Assembly: GCF_025567305.1 (NCBI RefSeq)
Contig: NZ_JAOQJP010000002.1
Span: forward strand, 186,001-250,000
Source: Lentihominibacter butyricus
GTDB taxonomy: Bacteria; Bacillota; Clostridia; Peptostreptococcales; Anaerovoracaceae
Direction of reading: 5' to 3'
DNA length: 64,000 bases
The notes beneath the pieces were generated by a model. It did no database searches and had not been told where the DNA came from. It saw nothing but the letters and a program-made list of their open reading frames with translations. Position 1 is the first letter of the stretch; each line of letters opens with the position of its first letter. This document shows positions 42,966-51,882 of the stretch, one piece after another. A program made the position numbers and the translations under genes.

Positions 42966-43814
42966 TTACTCGGTTATCCCATAAAAGCGCATCGCGTTTT
43001 CCTTTGTTTTCGCTGCGACTTCTTCCAGGCTAAGACCTTTGATCTCTGCGACTTTTCTCGCGGTATACTCCACCTTGGAAGGATCATTTTTCTTGCCGCG
43101 GAAAGGCTCCGGCGTCAGATACGGTGAGTCCGTCTCGACAAGCAGGAAATCCAGCGGCAGCTCTGCCACTACGCCTACGGTCTTCCTGTTGTTTTTGTAT
43201 GTCACCGGGCCGGCGATCGAGATCGTGGCACCGAGCTTCACGTACTGGCTGCCGAGCTCGGCACTTCCCGAAAAGCAGTGCAGGAGCACGCGTGCATCTT
43301 TGCATGTGCCTGGCTGCTTAGACACATATCCGGTCGTATCCGGTCTTTCCGGGAACCAGCTTTTTCGCTCGTCGGAAAATGCGCCTTCTTCCTTTAAAAT
43401 ATCGAGCACTTCCTGATCGGCTTCTCTCGAGTGGATCGCGATCGGCATTTTCAGCTCGTTCGCCAGGCGGATCTGCCTCCTGAACCATTCGCGCTGAACG
43501 TCGCGCGGCGAATGATCGTAATGAAAATCAAGGCCGATCTCGCCGATAGCCATTACTTTTTTCTTTTTTGCCAGGCCTTTTATCAGCGCCAGCTGCATGT
43601 CATCCATGCTGTCAGTGTCGTGAGGATGACAGCCCACCGCGGCATAGCACCACGGATATTTCGCTGCATGATCGACCGCGAGCTTCGAGCTCGGCAGATC
43701 AAAACCGATATCCATCACATAATCGAGTTCCGAGTCTTCAATGGCTCTGACCATCGCCGCTCTGGCTTCATCCGACATCTCATTGTTCAAATGTGCGTGT
43801 GAATCAAAAAACAT
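42966..43814 (-). CDS. tatD: TatD-family metal-dependent DNase
   Basis: A 282-residue TIM-barrel hydrolase: FFDSHAHLN (metal ligands), AVGCHPHD, GEIGLDFHYD, PIAIHSREAD, LLHCFSGS and LVETDSPYLTPEP. A residue stretch between the two central strands (about 160-180; ERKSWFPERPDTTGY) looks like an insertion compared with the usual 255-residue enzymes. It is next to metG, as yabD is next to metS in Bacillus. Confidence 0.93.
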   Translation of the reverse strand: MFFDSHAHLNNEMSDEARAAMVRAIEDSELDYVMDIGFDLPSSKLAVDHAAKYPWCYAAVGCHPHDTDSMDDMQLALIKGLAKKKKVMAIGEIGLDFHYDHSPRDVQREWFRRQIRLANELKMPIAIHSREADQEVLDILKEEGAFSDERKSWFPERPDTTGYVSKQPGTCKDARVLLHCFSGSAELGSQYVKLGATISIAGPVTYKNNRKTVGVVAELPLDFLLVETDSPYLTPEPFRGKKNDPSKVEYTARKVAEIKGLSLEEVAAKTKENAMRFYGITE

Positions 43815-44160
43815 ATTTTCTGCCTCTTTTCATTTATTATTGGTATGTAAATCGCAAAATCGCGGGATCGCTGGATTGCAATGGTGTGCAAAGAATGTCC
43901 GGTGCGGGGGGCGCAGGCGACACCGCCCGCAGGGCTGCCGCGTTCAAATTTCAGACTTGCCCGAGTAGCCGGCACAACACTGTCACTCGCACAAGCCTGC
44001 GCGCCCCGCAGAACGGGGCGCCAAATTGCCGACGCAGAAAGCCGTGCCTCACGCCGGCCCAACGGATCCGTCACCTGCATACACGAGAGGGAGCTTACGC
44101 AGCTCCCATGCTCCTCGCCGGCACAATGCCTCGCGCCGGCGCCCCGCTAAAATCACAGAA
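43815..44160. other. GC-rich intergenic block between metG and tatD
   Basis: Roughly 60 percent GC, against about 45-48 in the genes, with strong local stems such as GCGCCCCG-N5-CGGGGCGC near 44009. Open frames in it show no family signs. It could hold a structured RNA or foreign DNA; nothing specific is recognised. Confidence 0.4.
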
Positions 44161-44182
44161 GGCACAGCGTCACCGCTGTGCC
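44161..44182 (-). terminator. Terminator hairpin of metG
   Basis: GGCACAGCG-N4-CGCTGTGCC, 17 nt after the metG stop; the following sequence on the minus strand is only moderately T-rich. Confidence 0.55.
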
Positions 44183-44198
44183 TCCCTCATATCATCCA

Positions 44199-46133
44199 CT
44201 AAGTCACCGGATTTCCGTCATCTGCGATCGTCGACACGAACTCAACGCGTTCCTTGCCGTCAACGATATTGTCCGCAAACATTATCATGCCTTTCGACTC
44301 GAGACCTCTGAGCTTTCTAGGCTTGAGATTTGCAACCACGACAACCTTCTTGCCAACGCATTCCTCAGGCTTGAAGTAATTCGCAACACCCGAGATTATC
44401 TGGCGCTTTTCCGTACCCATCTGCACCTGGAACACCAGCAGCTTGTCAGCCTTCGGATGCTTTTCAGCCGAAATGATAGTGCCGACTCTGAAATCGATCT
44501 TGTCGAAATCATCATATTCGATCTCAGGCTTCAGCTCGAGCGGGATGTTCTCCGGCTCCTTGCTGCCGTTCATGGCCTCCAGCTCAGCCAGTTCCTTTTC
44601 GATATCGAGACGAGGGAAGATCGGATCGCCCTTCTTCACCTGCTCACCGTTCATCATCTCGAACTCGTACGCATCTTCCCATGCGACGTCAGCATACCAC
44701 AGACCCAGCTGCTTTCTGATAGCATCCGAAGTCGTGTGCATGAACGGATGGATCAGCACCGATATGATCCTGATCGTTTCAGCCAGATTGTGCAGCACAT
44801 TGTCAAGTCTAGGCTTCTGAGCCTCATCCTTTGCAAGTACCCACGGCATCGTTTCATCTATATATTTGTTGGCACGCCTAACGACTACCCAGATCTCCTC
44901 AAGGGCCATGTTGAACGCGAACTTGTCCATGTTCGCCTCGACCTTGTCAGCCGCGCCGACAGCGACAGCCCTGAGATCATCGTCGACTGCATCCTTTGCA
45001 TCAGTAAGCTCCGGAACTATGCCGCCATTGTATTTCTCTATCATCGAAACCGTTCGCGACACCAGATTTCCCAGGTCGTTCGCGAGATCGTAATTCATCC
45101 TCTTGAGCATCACCTCGTTCGTGAACACGCCGTCCTGACCGAAAGTGTACTCCCTCAGCAGGAAGTATTTCAGCGCGTCGATGCCGTATCTGTCGATCAG
45201 CTTCACCGGATCGACCACGTTGCCCTTGGACTTCGACATCTTGCCGCCCTCCAGCAGCAGCCATCCGTGACCGAGCACCTGCTTAGGCAGCGGAAGACCC
45301 GCGCTCATCAGCATTGCAGGCCAGATGACAGTGTGGAATCTCACGATCTCCTTGCCTACCAGATGAACGTTCACCGGCCAGTACTTCTCGTAAAGCTCCG
45401 GCTCGTCCGGCCAGCCCAGCGCCGTGATGTAGTTCGAAAGCGCATCCAGCCACACGTACATAACGTGCTTGTCGTTGATAGGCACCGGGATGCCCCAGTC
45501 AAATGTCGATCTGGAAATGCAGAGATCCTCGAGCCCCTGCTTCACGAACGCGATCATTTCATTTCTTCTCGAATCCGGCTGAAGGAATTCCGGATTTGTC
45601 TCAAACAGCTCCAGCAGCTTGTCCTGGTACTTTGAAAGCTTGAAGAAATACGCCTCTTCCTTGGCTTTCTGCACCGGTCTGCCGCAGTCCGGACACTTGC
45701 CGTCCACCAGCTGGCTCTCCGTCCAGAACGATTCGCACGGAGTGCAGTAAAGGCCCTCATACTCGCCCTTGTATATGTCGCCGTTCTCATAGAGCTTCAT
45801 GAACAGCTCCTGGACTCTCTTCACGTGTCTCGGCTCAGTAGTCCTGATGAAATCGTCGTACGAGATCTCCATCGTCTTCCACAGATCCTTTATGCCTGCA
45901 ACGACCTGATCCACGTATTCCTGCGGCTTCATGCCCTTTTCCTCGGCGATCGTCTGGATCTTCTGACCGTGCTCGTCCGTTCCCGTCAGGAAATGCACAT
46001 CGTATCCCGAAAGTCTCTTGAATCTCGCCATCGCATCTGCCATGACAGTGCAGTAAGTGTGCCCGATGTGAAGATTCGAGCTCGGATAGTAAATAGGCGT
46101 AGTAATGTAATAAGTTCCTTTGTTTTTTGTCAT
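44199..46133 (-). CDS. metG: Methionyl-tRNA synthetase
   Basis: A 644-residue class I synthetase. HIGH-type PSSNLHIGHTY, zinc-knuckle CTPCESFW and CPDCGRP, WDWG-like FDWGIPVP, KMSKS in GGKMSKSKGN, an alpha-helical anticodon domain and a C-terminal EMAP/Trbp tRNA-binding domain from about residue 540 (DFRVGTIISAEKHPKADKLLV). It charges both initiator and elongator tRNA-Met. AAAGGA precedes the ATG. The leader has a CCGCGTC/GACGCGG hairpin 25 nt upstream; no T-box is evident. Confidence 0.96.
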   Translation of the reverse strand: MTKNKGTYYITTPIYYPSSNLHIGHTYCTVMADAMARFKRLSGYDVHFLTGTDEHGQKIQTIAEEKGMKPQEYVDQVVAGIKDLWKTMEISYDDFIRTTEPRHVKRVQELFMKLYENGDIYKGEYEGLYCTPCESFWTESQLVDGKCPDCGRPVQKAKEEAYFFKLSKYQDKLLELFETNPEFLQPDSRRNEMIAFVKQGLEDLCISRSTFDWGIPVPINDKHVMYVWLDALSNYITALGWPDEPELYEKYWPVNVHLVGKEIVRFHTVIWPAMLMSAGLPLPKQVLGHGWLLLEGGKMSKSKGNVVDPVKLIDRYGIDALKYFLLREYTFGQDGVFTNEVMLKRMNYDLANDLGNLVSRTVSMIEKYNGGIVPELTDAKDAVDDDLRAVAVGAADKVEANMDKFAFNMALEEIWVVVRRANKYIDETMPWVLAKDEAQKPRLDNVLHNLAETIRIISVLIHPFMHTTSDAIRKQLGLWYADVAWEDAYEFEMMNGEQVKKGDPIFPRLDIEKELAELEAMNGSKEPENIPLELKPEIEYDDFDKIDFRVGTIISAEKHPKADKLLVFQVQMGTEKRQIISGVANYFKPEECVGKKVVVVANLKPRKLRGLESKGMIMFADNIVDGKERVEFVSTIADDGNPVT

Positions 46134-46349
46134 TTTAACTGATCATTCCTTTCATCTCCGCGTCGAATGAGACGCGGCAAATTTTATATGCTGATGCGGC
46201 ATGCGCCGCCGGATCACGACCCGAACACGGTCGGAGCGTCACCGGACCCGGGCCGGATCGCCCAGTCACGTCCGGCACTAAGGCAAAATCCAACCTCTTT
46301 CGTCATACCCGGCATCCGGTCAAAACCCGGCTGCTGCCAAAATCCCGGA
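46134..46349. other. GC-rich leader region of metG
   Basis: Contains several CCGGATC repeats and the CCGCGTC-N6-GACGCGG hairpin at 46158-46177. The T-box core AGGGTGG-type sequence is absent. Confidence 0.4.
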
Positions 46350-46970
46350 TCACCTGTAAAGCTTGACGTCCGTGTATTTTATGATGAGATCTACGATGTC
46401 CTCGATCTCAAGATATCCGCTGTCTATCGAAAGATGATAGTTGACAGACTCTCCCCACTTCTGGCCCGTGTGATACGAGTAATAGTTAGCTCTCGCCTTG
46501 TCAGTGTCCTTCATCATCTTCTTCACCATATCCTGCGGCACGCCGTACTCCTCGACAGCCCTCTTGATCTTATCCTGCTCCTCGGCATAGATGAACACAT
46601 TCGTTGCCTCAGGAATCCCGCGCAGGATATAGTCTGCACAACGTCCAACGATGACGCACGAACCCTCGTCAGCGATCCTCCTTATCGTATCGAACTGCGC
46701 CAGGAAAAACCTCTCATTGAGCGAAAGACTCTCAGGTCCCGCCTCCGCAGTTCCCATCGCCGAGATCAGGCTGTAAAGGAAACTGTTCTTCGCCTTCTTT
46801 TCCGCGTCCTCCATCATCTCCTTGCAGAATCCCGATTCCTCAGCGATCCTGTCCAGCAGCTCCTTGTCATAATACGGAACATCCAGCTTCTCCGCAAGAC
46901 GTTTGCCTATCAGTCTGCCGCCGCTTCCGAATTCACGGCTTATAGTTATTATTTTCTTTCTATCATTCAT
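46350..46970 (-). CDS. Cytidylate kinase-like family protein
   Basis: A 206-residue P-loop protein of the Cytidylate_kin_2 family: ITISREFGSGGRLIGKRLAEKL (phosphate loop region), PYYDKELLDRIAEESG, GSCVIVGRCADYIL and DKARANYYSYHTGQKWGE. Members are common in anaerobic Firmicutes and annotated as cytidylate kinase-like, with no firm substrate. It is a single-gene unit upstream of metG. Confidence 0.82.
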   Translation of the reverse strand: MNDRKKIITISREFGSGGRLIGKRLAEKLDVPYYDKELLDRIAEESGFCKEMMEDAEKKAKNSFLYSLISAMGTAEAGPESLSLNERFFLAQFDTIRRIADEGSCVIVGRCADYILRGIPEATNVFIYAEEQDKIKRAVEEYGVPQDMVKKMMKDTDKARANYYSYHTGQKWGESVNYHLSIDSGYLEIEDIVDLIIKYTDVKLYR

Positions 46971-47495
46971 AACGGATCCCTCCTTAGGCCATTACATATT
47001 TACGTATCATGTAAATACAGTTGTTTTAATTATATCACACTTTTTCATTTTATTGCCAGGAAAGTGTGCTGCGCATTATGTAAAGTTTTGCAGGTCGCCG
47101 CTCGCCAGCAGTGAGTGAATCTTCTGTTACCAAAAATGCATCTTCAGGCTGTCTTCTTTGGTAAAATCCCTGAAAAATCATGCCTTTCAAGAAAGGCGAT
47201 TACCAAGAATCAAAATCTGCTCATGATCATTTGGTAAAATCTTTCGCGAAATATGGCTTTTTATACGTTTAAAATACCAAAAATCAATGACCGCTTCCTG
47301 TTTCTTGGTATTCGACAGCAGAAAAAGAGCGGGAAAACTGCCATTTTTACCAATAACAGCTATCCGGCAAATGATTTTTGGTTTTCACCCCGTAAGGCAT
47401 GACAAGACATAAATGTATGATGAAACGAGATTTGCGAGTCAATGCCAGGCGTGCAGGATTAGACAGACAAGTAGTGCGCACACGCAGAGCGTATG
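46971..47495. other. Intergenic region with family 2 repeat copy 1
   Basis: AT-rich 5' region of the kinase gene followed by the heptamer array at 47127-47384. Beyond it, to 47495, nothing is recognised. Confidence 0.5.
47127..47384. repeat. Heptamer-pair repeat, family 2, copy 1 (four dyads, 258 bp)
   Basis: TTACCAA/TTGGTAA pairs at 47127/47158, 47200/47231, 47274/47305 (ATACCAA/TTGGTAT) and 47347/47378 (last arm TTGGTTT). Every pair is exactly 31 bp centre to centre and pairs recur every 73-74 bp. Intervening sequences differ. Small inner stems occur, for example GCCTTTC-AA-GAAAGGC at 47182-47197. Confidence 0.8.
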
Positions 47496-48536
47496 CTATT
47501 TCACTTCGCTGCCGCGTTCCGGGATCAATCTGAGAAGCTTCAGCTCGCCGGGCTCCAGCGCGATCTCTCTGAGCAGATCATACTGCGAAGTCGAATGCGC
47601 ATAAGCCACCTTCGGGAAGCAGCTGCTCCTGATCGTCTCCCTGACCGCACTGCCCATGGCCTCCGGCGCGCCGATGGTGCGCCACACGTCCTCCTCGCTT
47701 TCCGCGAAGAAATCGAATGTATACGAAACCATCGTATAGTTGCACTCGATATCCTCAAGATGAAGAAAGACCTCTTTTCGTTCCGCTTCATGGTCCGGCG
47801 TCTCCTCCATACCACCCGGAACATCACCTGGACCTGACAGTTCACCCATGTCACCCGGAACATCCGGTATATTGTAAAGCAATATGCCAAGTTCGCTGCC
47901 GTTCCGCGTTATCGTGCAGCTGTCGTTTTCGAATATCACTTCATCGTAAAGCTGATCGAGCAGGAAATACAGGTAATACCATCGAGTGCGCAGTCCTTTG
48001 CGGCCATACATGGAAAACGCTGTGCCGCTGACGGCCGGGATCAGATCAGTCGACGATACATACATAGATGCGTCGCCATACGAATCACTGACCTGCCGAC
48101 GTCTGAGCCTGCGGATCAGCGCCGGCACGCCATCTTCGACACCAGCGGAAGCCTCCGCGAGCCCTGCGTCCCCGCAGGACACGCGGAGCCCCATCTCAAT
48201 CCCCGCTCCGCGGCACAGACCGACCACCGGCTCGAAAATATCCCACGACTCGAGACGATCCCCGTACCCGGATAAAGAGCCCCTTCCAGGCGCCGTCCCT
48301 GACTCAGAATGATTTCTCCGCCCAAGAACACTTCCTGTCGCAGAACGCTCCTTCTCTCCCGAAGCTTCACTCGCCGCAAGACCATTCTCCAACCCGGCAA
48401 AGCTCTCCGATCCAAAACTATCTCCCCGTTCAAGGCTGTCCCCTGTTCCGGACATGCCTCTTGCCCCAGGACTTTCTCCCGGCTCAAGACTACCTCCTTG
48501 TCCGGGGATCTCCCCCGCCCCACAAGCGGCCCGCAT
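47496..48536 (-). pseudogene. Remnant resembling the C-terminal end of an AraC-GH39 type protein
   Basis: An open frame of 346 codons. Its last 190 residues resemble the end of AraC/glycoside-hydrolase-39 fusion proteins: AFSMYGRKGLRTRWYYLYFL, the ITRNGSELGILLYN strand, VFLHLEDIECNYTMVSYTF and EPGELKLLRL. The catalytic barrel and the AraC HTH are missing. The first 110 residues are low-complexity Gly/Ser/Glu-rich sequence (GESPGARGMSGTGDSLERGD) from a degenerate DNA repeat and match no domain. It ends abruptly where the MFS remnant on the other strand begins. Confidence 0.55.
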
Positions 48537-48539
48537 CTT

Positions 48540-49074
48540 TGCAAAATCCGACTCGACCGCAACTACTTCCTCGATCCTGCAGCACGGTATCCCTACTATG
48601 GTAATGGCCGGTCAGGATCAGATGGGCGCTACCGCTATCGTTTCCGCTACATCGATAATCCTGCTGTTCACAGGCCCGATCGTAGGTATCGTATGCGACA
48701 AGAAGCTCAGCGTTGCTGCTGTCGGCACGAGCCTTTTCTTCATGATCGCGGCTCTCGGACTCGCATTCATGAATACAGGAATGCTCGGAACAGTGCTGTT
48801 CGTGGCAGGATATATTTTCGGCGTGCCTGCGATCAATATCGTTTCACCGCTCATCATGGGTCACATGTATGGCGACAAGGATCTCGGCAAGCTGATCGGA
48901 TATGTCAACGTATTCATCGGTATCGGCGGCGCGATCGGCGCAACTGCAGTCGGTATGCTGATGCAGCACTACGGTTCGTACCAGATGCCTTGGCTGTACA
49001 TGGCAGCAGTCCTGCTGATCGTTGCAGTCATCAGAGGTATCTGCACAAGCAATAAGAGAAAGTTCAAGGGCTAG
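48540..49074 (+). pseudogene. MFS transporter, C-terminal half only
   Basis: Reading plus, the segment from about 48568 encodes roughly 168 residues of a major facilitator protein: about five membrane helices, PTMVMAGQDQMGATAIV, TGPIVGIVCDKKL, a GVPAINIVSPLIMGHMYGD loop, IGGAIGATAVGMLM and a basic C-terminal tail NKRKFKG. The N-terminal half and start are absent; the upstream bases belong to the low-complexity region of the opposite-strand remnant. A deletion or rearrangement joint near 48540 is inferred. Confidence 0.7.
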
Positions 49075-49386
49075 GAAGCACCGGGGAAAGCAGCAGGCCC
49101 GTGAGGATGCAAGCTGCCGCCCAGGACGGGCCGTCAGGCGACTGTAATAGTTGTCGAGGCATAGTTAATACGCCTTGATCAGGATGCAGTTGACTGATCG
49201 ATTCGGGTACGAAGGGCTGGCCGTCAGGCCGGCCCGGCGTGATCAACACGGCAGGCGGCGATCTCATGCCAGCCCGGTACCAACCAAGTTTTCACTATTC
49301 ATAATATAAATTCCGGCAACGGAAGCCTCAGGGGCCGGCTCGTACGGACGCGCAAGCGTTCGTATGTGCCGGCCTCCGGGGTATGG

Positions 49387-49463
49387 GAACGGCCCCGCGG
49401 TCCTTCACCTGATGTCCGCGTCAGCGGACTTCGGGTGTTGGGAAGCGGGGCGGTTCTTTTTTT
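49387..49463 (+). terminator. Large composite terminator or structured RNA
   Basis: GAACGGCCCCGC (49387) pairs with GCGGGGCGGTTC (49445) with one mismatch, followed by T7. Inside, CACC...GGTG encloses GTCCGC-N4-GCGGAC. The nested stems are more elaborate than an ordinary terminator. Confidence 0.65.
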
Positions 49464-49632
49464 GCGAGCTTTACGGGGAGGCGCATTATATATATGTTGC
49501 TTTACGCTTTCAAGTCTTTATTGAACATTGTAGCCTATAAAGGCATTTTTATTCAATGAGTTTTGCGGGGAGGCGAAGGGATCGCGAGCCAGGGCGGCGC
49601 GGAGCGCATAAGATCGCCGCGTAAGCGGCTCC

Positions 49633-49699
49633 TCTAAAAAAGGCCGGGCGGCCCGGACGTGCTCATGAGAGCGTACCATCCGGACGGCTGCGGCCTTTA
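49633..49699 (-). terminator. Terminator of the MATE gene
   Basis: On the minus strand AAAGGCCG pairs with CGGCCTTT, with inner CCGTCCGGATG-type stems, then a T-run (plus-strand A6 at 49636-49641). Confidence 0.65.
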
Positions 49700-49710
49700 C
49701 ATAATATTCA

Positions 49711-51255
49711 TCAATAATGGTATTTCGAGCGTTTTGCGATCATAAAGCCTATCGTCAGTGCGGCGGAAACGACTTCGGCGACGACGACTGACCCCCAGAT
49801 GCCCTGGATCCCGAAGATCAATGGCAGGATCAGCACTGCGCCGACTTCGAACACCAGCGTTCTCATGAATGAGATTATCGCGGAGATCAGGCCGTTATTG
49901 AGGGCGGTGAAGAATGCGGATCCGAAGATGCTCATGCCGACGAACAGGAATGAACAGCAGTATATATGGAAGGCTTCGGTCGTCATTTTCACTAGCTCGG
50001 GGTCGTATCCGACGAAAACGGCGGCGCATTTGCCGGCGAGGAGCTGTATCAGAGCGAACATCACGACTCCGCACACGTTGATGACCCAGAGGCTGCGCCT
50101 GAAGAGGTTGTGCAGCTCGCTGTGGTTCTGAGCTCCGTAGTTGTAGCCGAACAGCGGCGCAGTGCCGACTGAGTAGCCGATGAAAACCGCAATGAAAATG
50201 TAGTTGACGTACATGAGCACGCCGTATGCTGCGACGCCGTCCGCGCCGGCGTATTTCATCAGCTGGAGATTGTAAAGCATGCTCACGACGGACATCGCGA
50301 TGCTTGTGACGAATTCAGATGCTCCGTTCGTACATGTCTTGAGCAGAGCTTTGCCGTCATAGCTGGTTTTCGTAAGTTTCAGCAGGCTGGAATTTTTGCG
50401 TGCGAAGTAGATCAGCGGGATCAGCGCGCCTGTGAGTCCGCTTGCTGCCGTTGCCGCCGCTGCGCCTGCGATGCCCCATCCGAACGCGATGATGAACACT
50501 GCATCGAGCACCATGTTCATGAGACCGGCTCCCACGGTCGCAACGAAGCCGAGCCCGGGTTTTCCCGCCGTGACGAAAAAGCTCTGGAACGCATACTGCA
50601 GCACGAATGCGGGCTGTGCGGCCAGTATTATGCGTCCGTATAAAACGCAGTTGTCCAGCATTTCGCCTTCCGCGCCGAGTTTGGAAATGATCTGCGGAAG
50701 AAAAATTATTCCGACCACTGCAAGCACTGCGCCGACGCCTGCAGCGATGTATATCAGCATCGAAAAGAGGCGATTCGATCTTTCGTAGTCGCCCTCACCC
50801 ATGGTTTTGGACACGAGTGCATTGCCGCCGGTACCGAATATGAAGCCGACCGAGCTGAGAAGCATCAGCACAGGCATGGTAAAGTTGACTGCCGCAAACG
50901 GCACTTTGCCGACAAAGTTGGACACAAAGAATCCGTCCACGACGCTGTATATAGATGTAAAGATCATCATTGCCACCGATGGCAGCACGAATCTGAACAG
51001 TCGTTTGTAATCAAAATGATCCGAAAGCTGGATCTTGTCTTTCGGGCGTTTCGAGCCTGTGACGGATTTGCCGGCTGTGGTGGCTGTGCCGGATCTGTCA
51101 GCTGCATCGGCGGTATCAGCTGTGTCGACCATGTCGGCGGTGTCAGCTGCGGCAGTATGAGTTTCCGGCGTGTGAGACTCCAACGTATGGGACTCCGACG
51201 TATGAGACTCCAATACTTGACATTCCGGCATATGATCCTGATTTTTGTGTTCCAT
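49711..51255 (-). CDS. MATE-family efflux protein with a repetitive N-terminal extension
   Basis: A 514-residue protein with about twelve membrane helices: FRFVLPSVAMMIFTSIYSVVDG, VGFIFGTGGNALVSKTMGEG, GAGLMNMVLDAVFIIAFGWG and GYSVGTAPLFGYNYGAQN. MATE proteins export cationic compounds by Na+ or H+ antiport. The first about 75 residues are an unusual hydrophilic extension made of ESHT repeats followed by TAD repeats, absent from typical members. It is preceded 60 nt upstream by a MarR regulator in the same direction, which may control it. Confidence 0.88.
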   Translation of the reverse strand: MEHKNQDHMPECQVLESHTSESHTLESHTPETHTAAADTADMVDTADTADAADRSGTATTAGKSVTGSKRPKDKIQLSDHFDYKRLFRFVLPSVAMMIFTSIYSVVDGFFVSNFVGKVPFAAVNFTMPVLMLLSSVGFIFGTGGNALVSKTMGEGDYERSNRLFSMLIYIAAGVGAVLAVVGIIFLPQIISKLGAEGEMLDNCVLYGRIILAAQPAFVLQYAFQSFFVTAGKPGLGFVATVGAGLMNMVLDAVFIIAFGWGIAGAAAATAASGLTGALIPLIYFARKNSSLLKLTKTSYDGKALLKTCTNGASEFVTSIAMSVVSMLYNLQLMKYAGADGVAAYGVLMYVNYIFIAVFIGYSVGTAPLFGYNYGAQNHSELHNLFRRSLWVINVCGVVMFALIQLLAGKCAAVFVGYDPELVKMTTEAFHIYCCSFLFVGMSIFGSAFFTALNNGLISAIISFMRTLVFEVGAVLILPLIFGIQGIWGSVVVAEVVSAALTIGFMIAKRSKYHY

Positions 51256-51315
51256 AGTTCCTCCTGTTCTGCTGTTCTGTTTCCGGGTTTTTGGGAAAAA
51301 GGGCCGAGTGGCGGC

Positions 51316-51741
51316 TCAAAGCCGTTCCGCAACTTTTTTCATTTCCTCTATATAACGCTCCGTCAGCTCAAAATATATCTTTCGTTCTTCCTCTGACCAT
51401 CTGTCAAAAACCGCATTTTCCTCGTCTCTGATTATCTTCACGGTCCGTTCTGCAAATCTGCGTCCCTCCTCGGTAAGATGCACGGTCTTGCTTCGACCGC
51501 TCGTCTTCTCAAGATAGACGAGCCCTTCCGATTCAAGGTTTCGCAACGACGAGTTCACGGTCTGCTTGCTGATACATGTCATTTTGACGATACCGCTCAG
51601 CGGGTACGAGCCTTCATTGTCATACACCACGTACATTATATTGAATGCGCTGTCAGTCAAATCAAGCCGCTTTGAAATTTCATGGTACGTTGCACCGATC
51701 TCGCTCATCAGTGTATTTAAGCGCGTTATGCTGCTGGTCAT
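51316..51741 (-). CDS. MarR-family transcriptional regulator
   Basis: A 141-residue winged-helix protein: DLTDSAFNIMYVVYDNEG, LSGIVKMTCISKQTVNSSLRNLE (recognition helix), GLVYLEKTSGRSKTVHLTEEG (wing) and a long C-terminal dimerisation helix. AAGGAG lies before the ATG at 51741. It probably represses itself and the downstream MATE exporter through the 17-bp direct repeats in its promoter. Confidence 0.85.
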   Translation of the reverse strand: MTSSITRLNTLMSEIGATYHEISKRLDLTDSAFNIMYVVYDNEGSYPLSGIVKMTCISKQTVNSSLRNLESEGLVYLEKTSGRSKTVHLTEEGRRFAERTVKIIRDEENAVFDRWSEEERKIYFELTERYIEEMKKVAERL

Positions 51742-51823
51742 ATGGATCTCCTTGATGATTTTGTTTTTGGGAATTTGTTCGTTCGTGCAGGTTTGTACGA
51801 GCTCGTAAAGGCTCACACAATTC

Positions 51824-51882
51824 GTATGATTTCGGACGATTTGCACATCAGTGATTATAGTATGATTTCGGACGATCGTCAA
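51824..51882 (-). promoter_or_regulatory. Promoter and repeated operator of the MarR-MATE unit
   Basis: TTGACG (51877-51882) and TATAAT (51854-51859) have a 17-bp spacer formed exactly by the repeat GTATGATTTCGGACGAT (51860-51876, plus strand). A second identical copy at 51824-51840 lies just downstream of the start point, 36 bp away. Confidence 0.75.

Larger units (their letters stand above)
49075..49710. other. Non-coding accessory region between the MFS remnant and the MATE gene
   Basis: GC-rich hairpins GGCCGGC...GCCGGCC at about 49334-49376, a structured terminator at 49387-49463 and the MATE terminator at 49633-49699. The stretch 49075-49330 has scattered short dyads but no gene. Confidence 0.45.

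Noticed and set aside
44178..45635. Open frame of 485 codons antisense to metG
   Set aside because: Complete overlap with an unmistakable methionyl-tRNA synthetase.
46134..46349. T-box riboswitch upstream of metG
   Set aside because: The conserved T-box sequence and a matching terminator/antiterminator are missing.
47127..47384. Reading the TTACCAA array as a CRISPR or tandem guide array
   Set aside because: Repeats are 7 bp and alternate in orientation; CRISPR repeats are longer and direct, and no cas-like gene is nearby.
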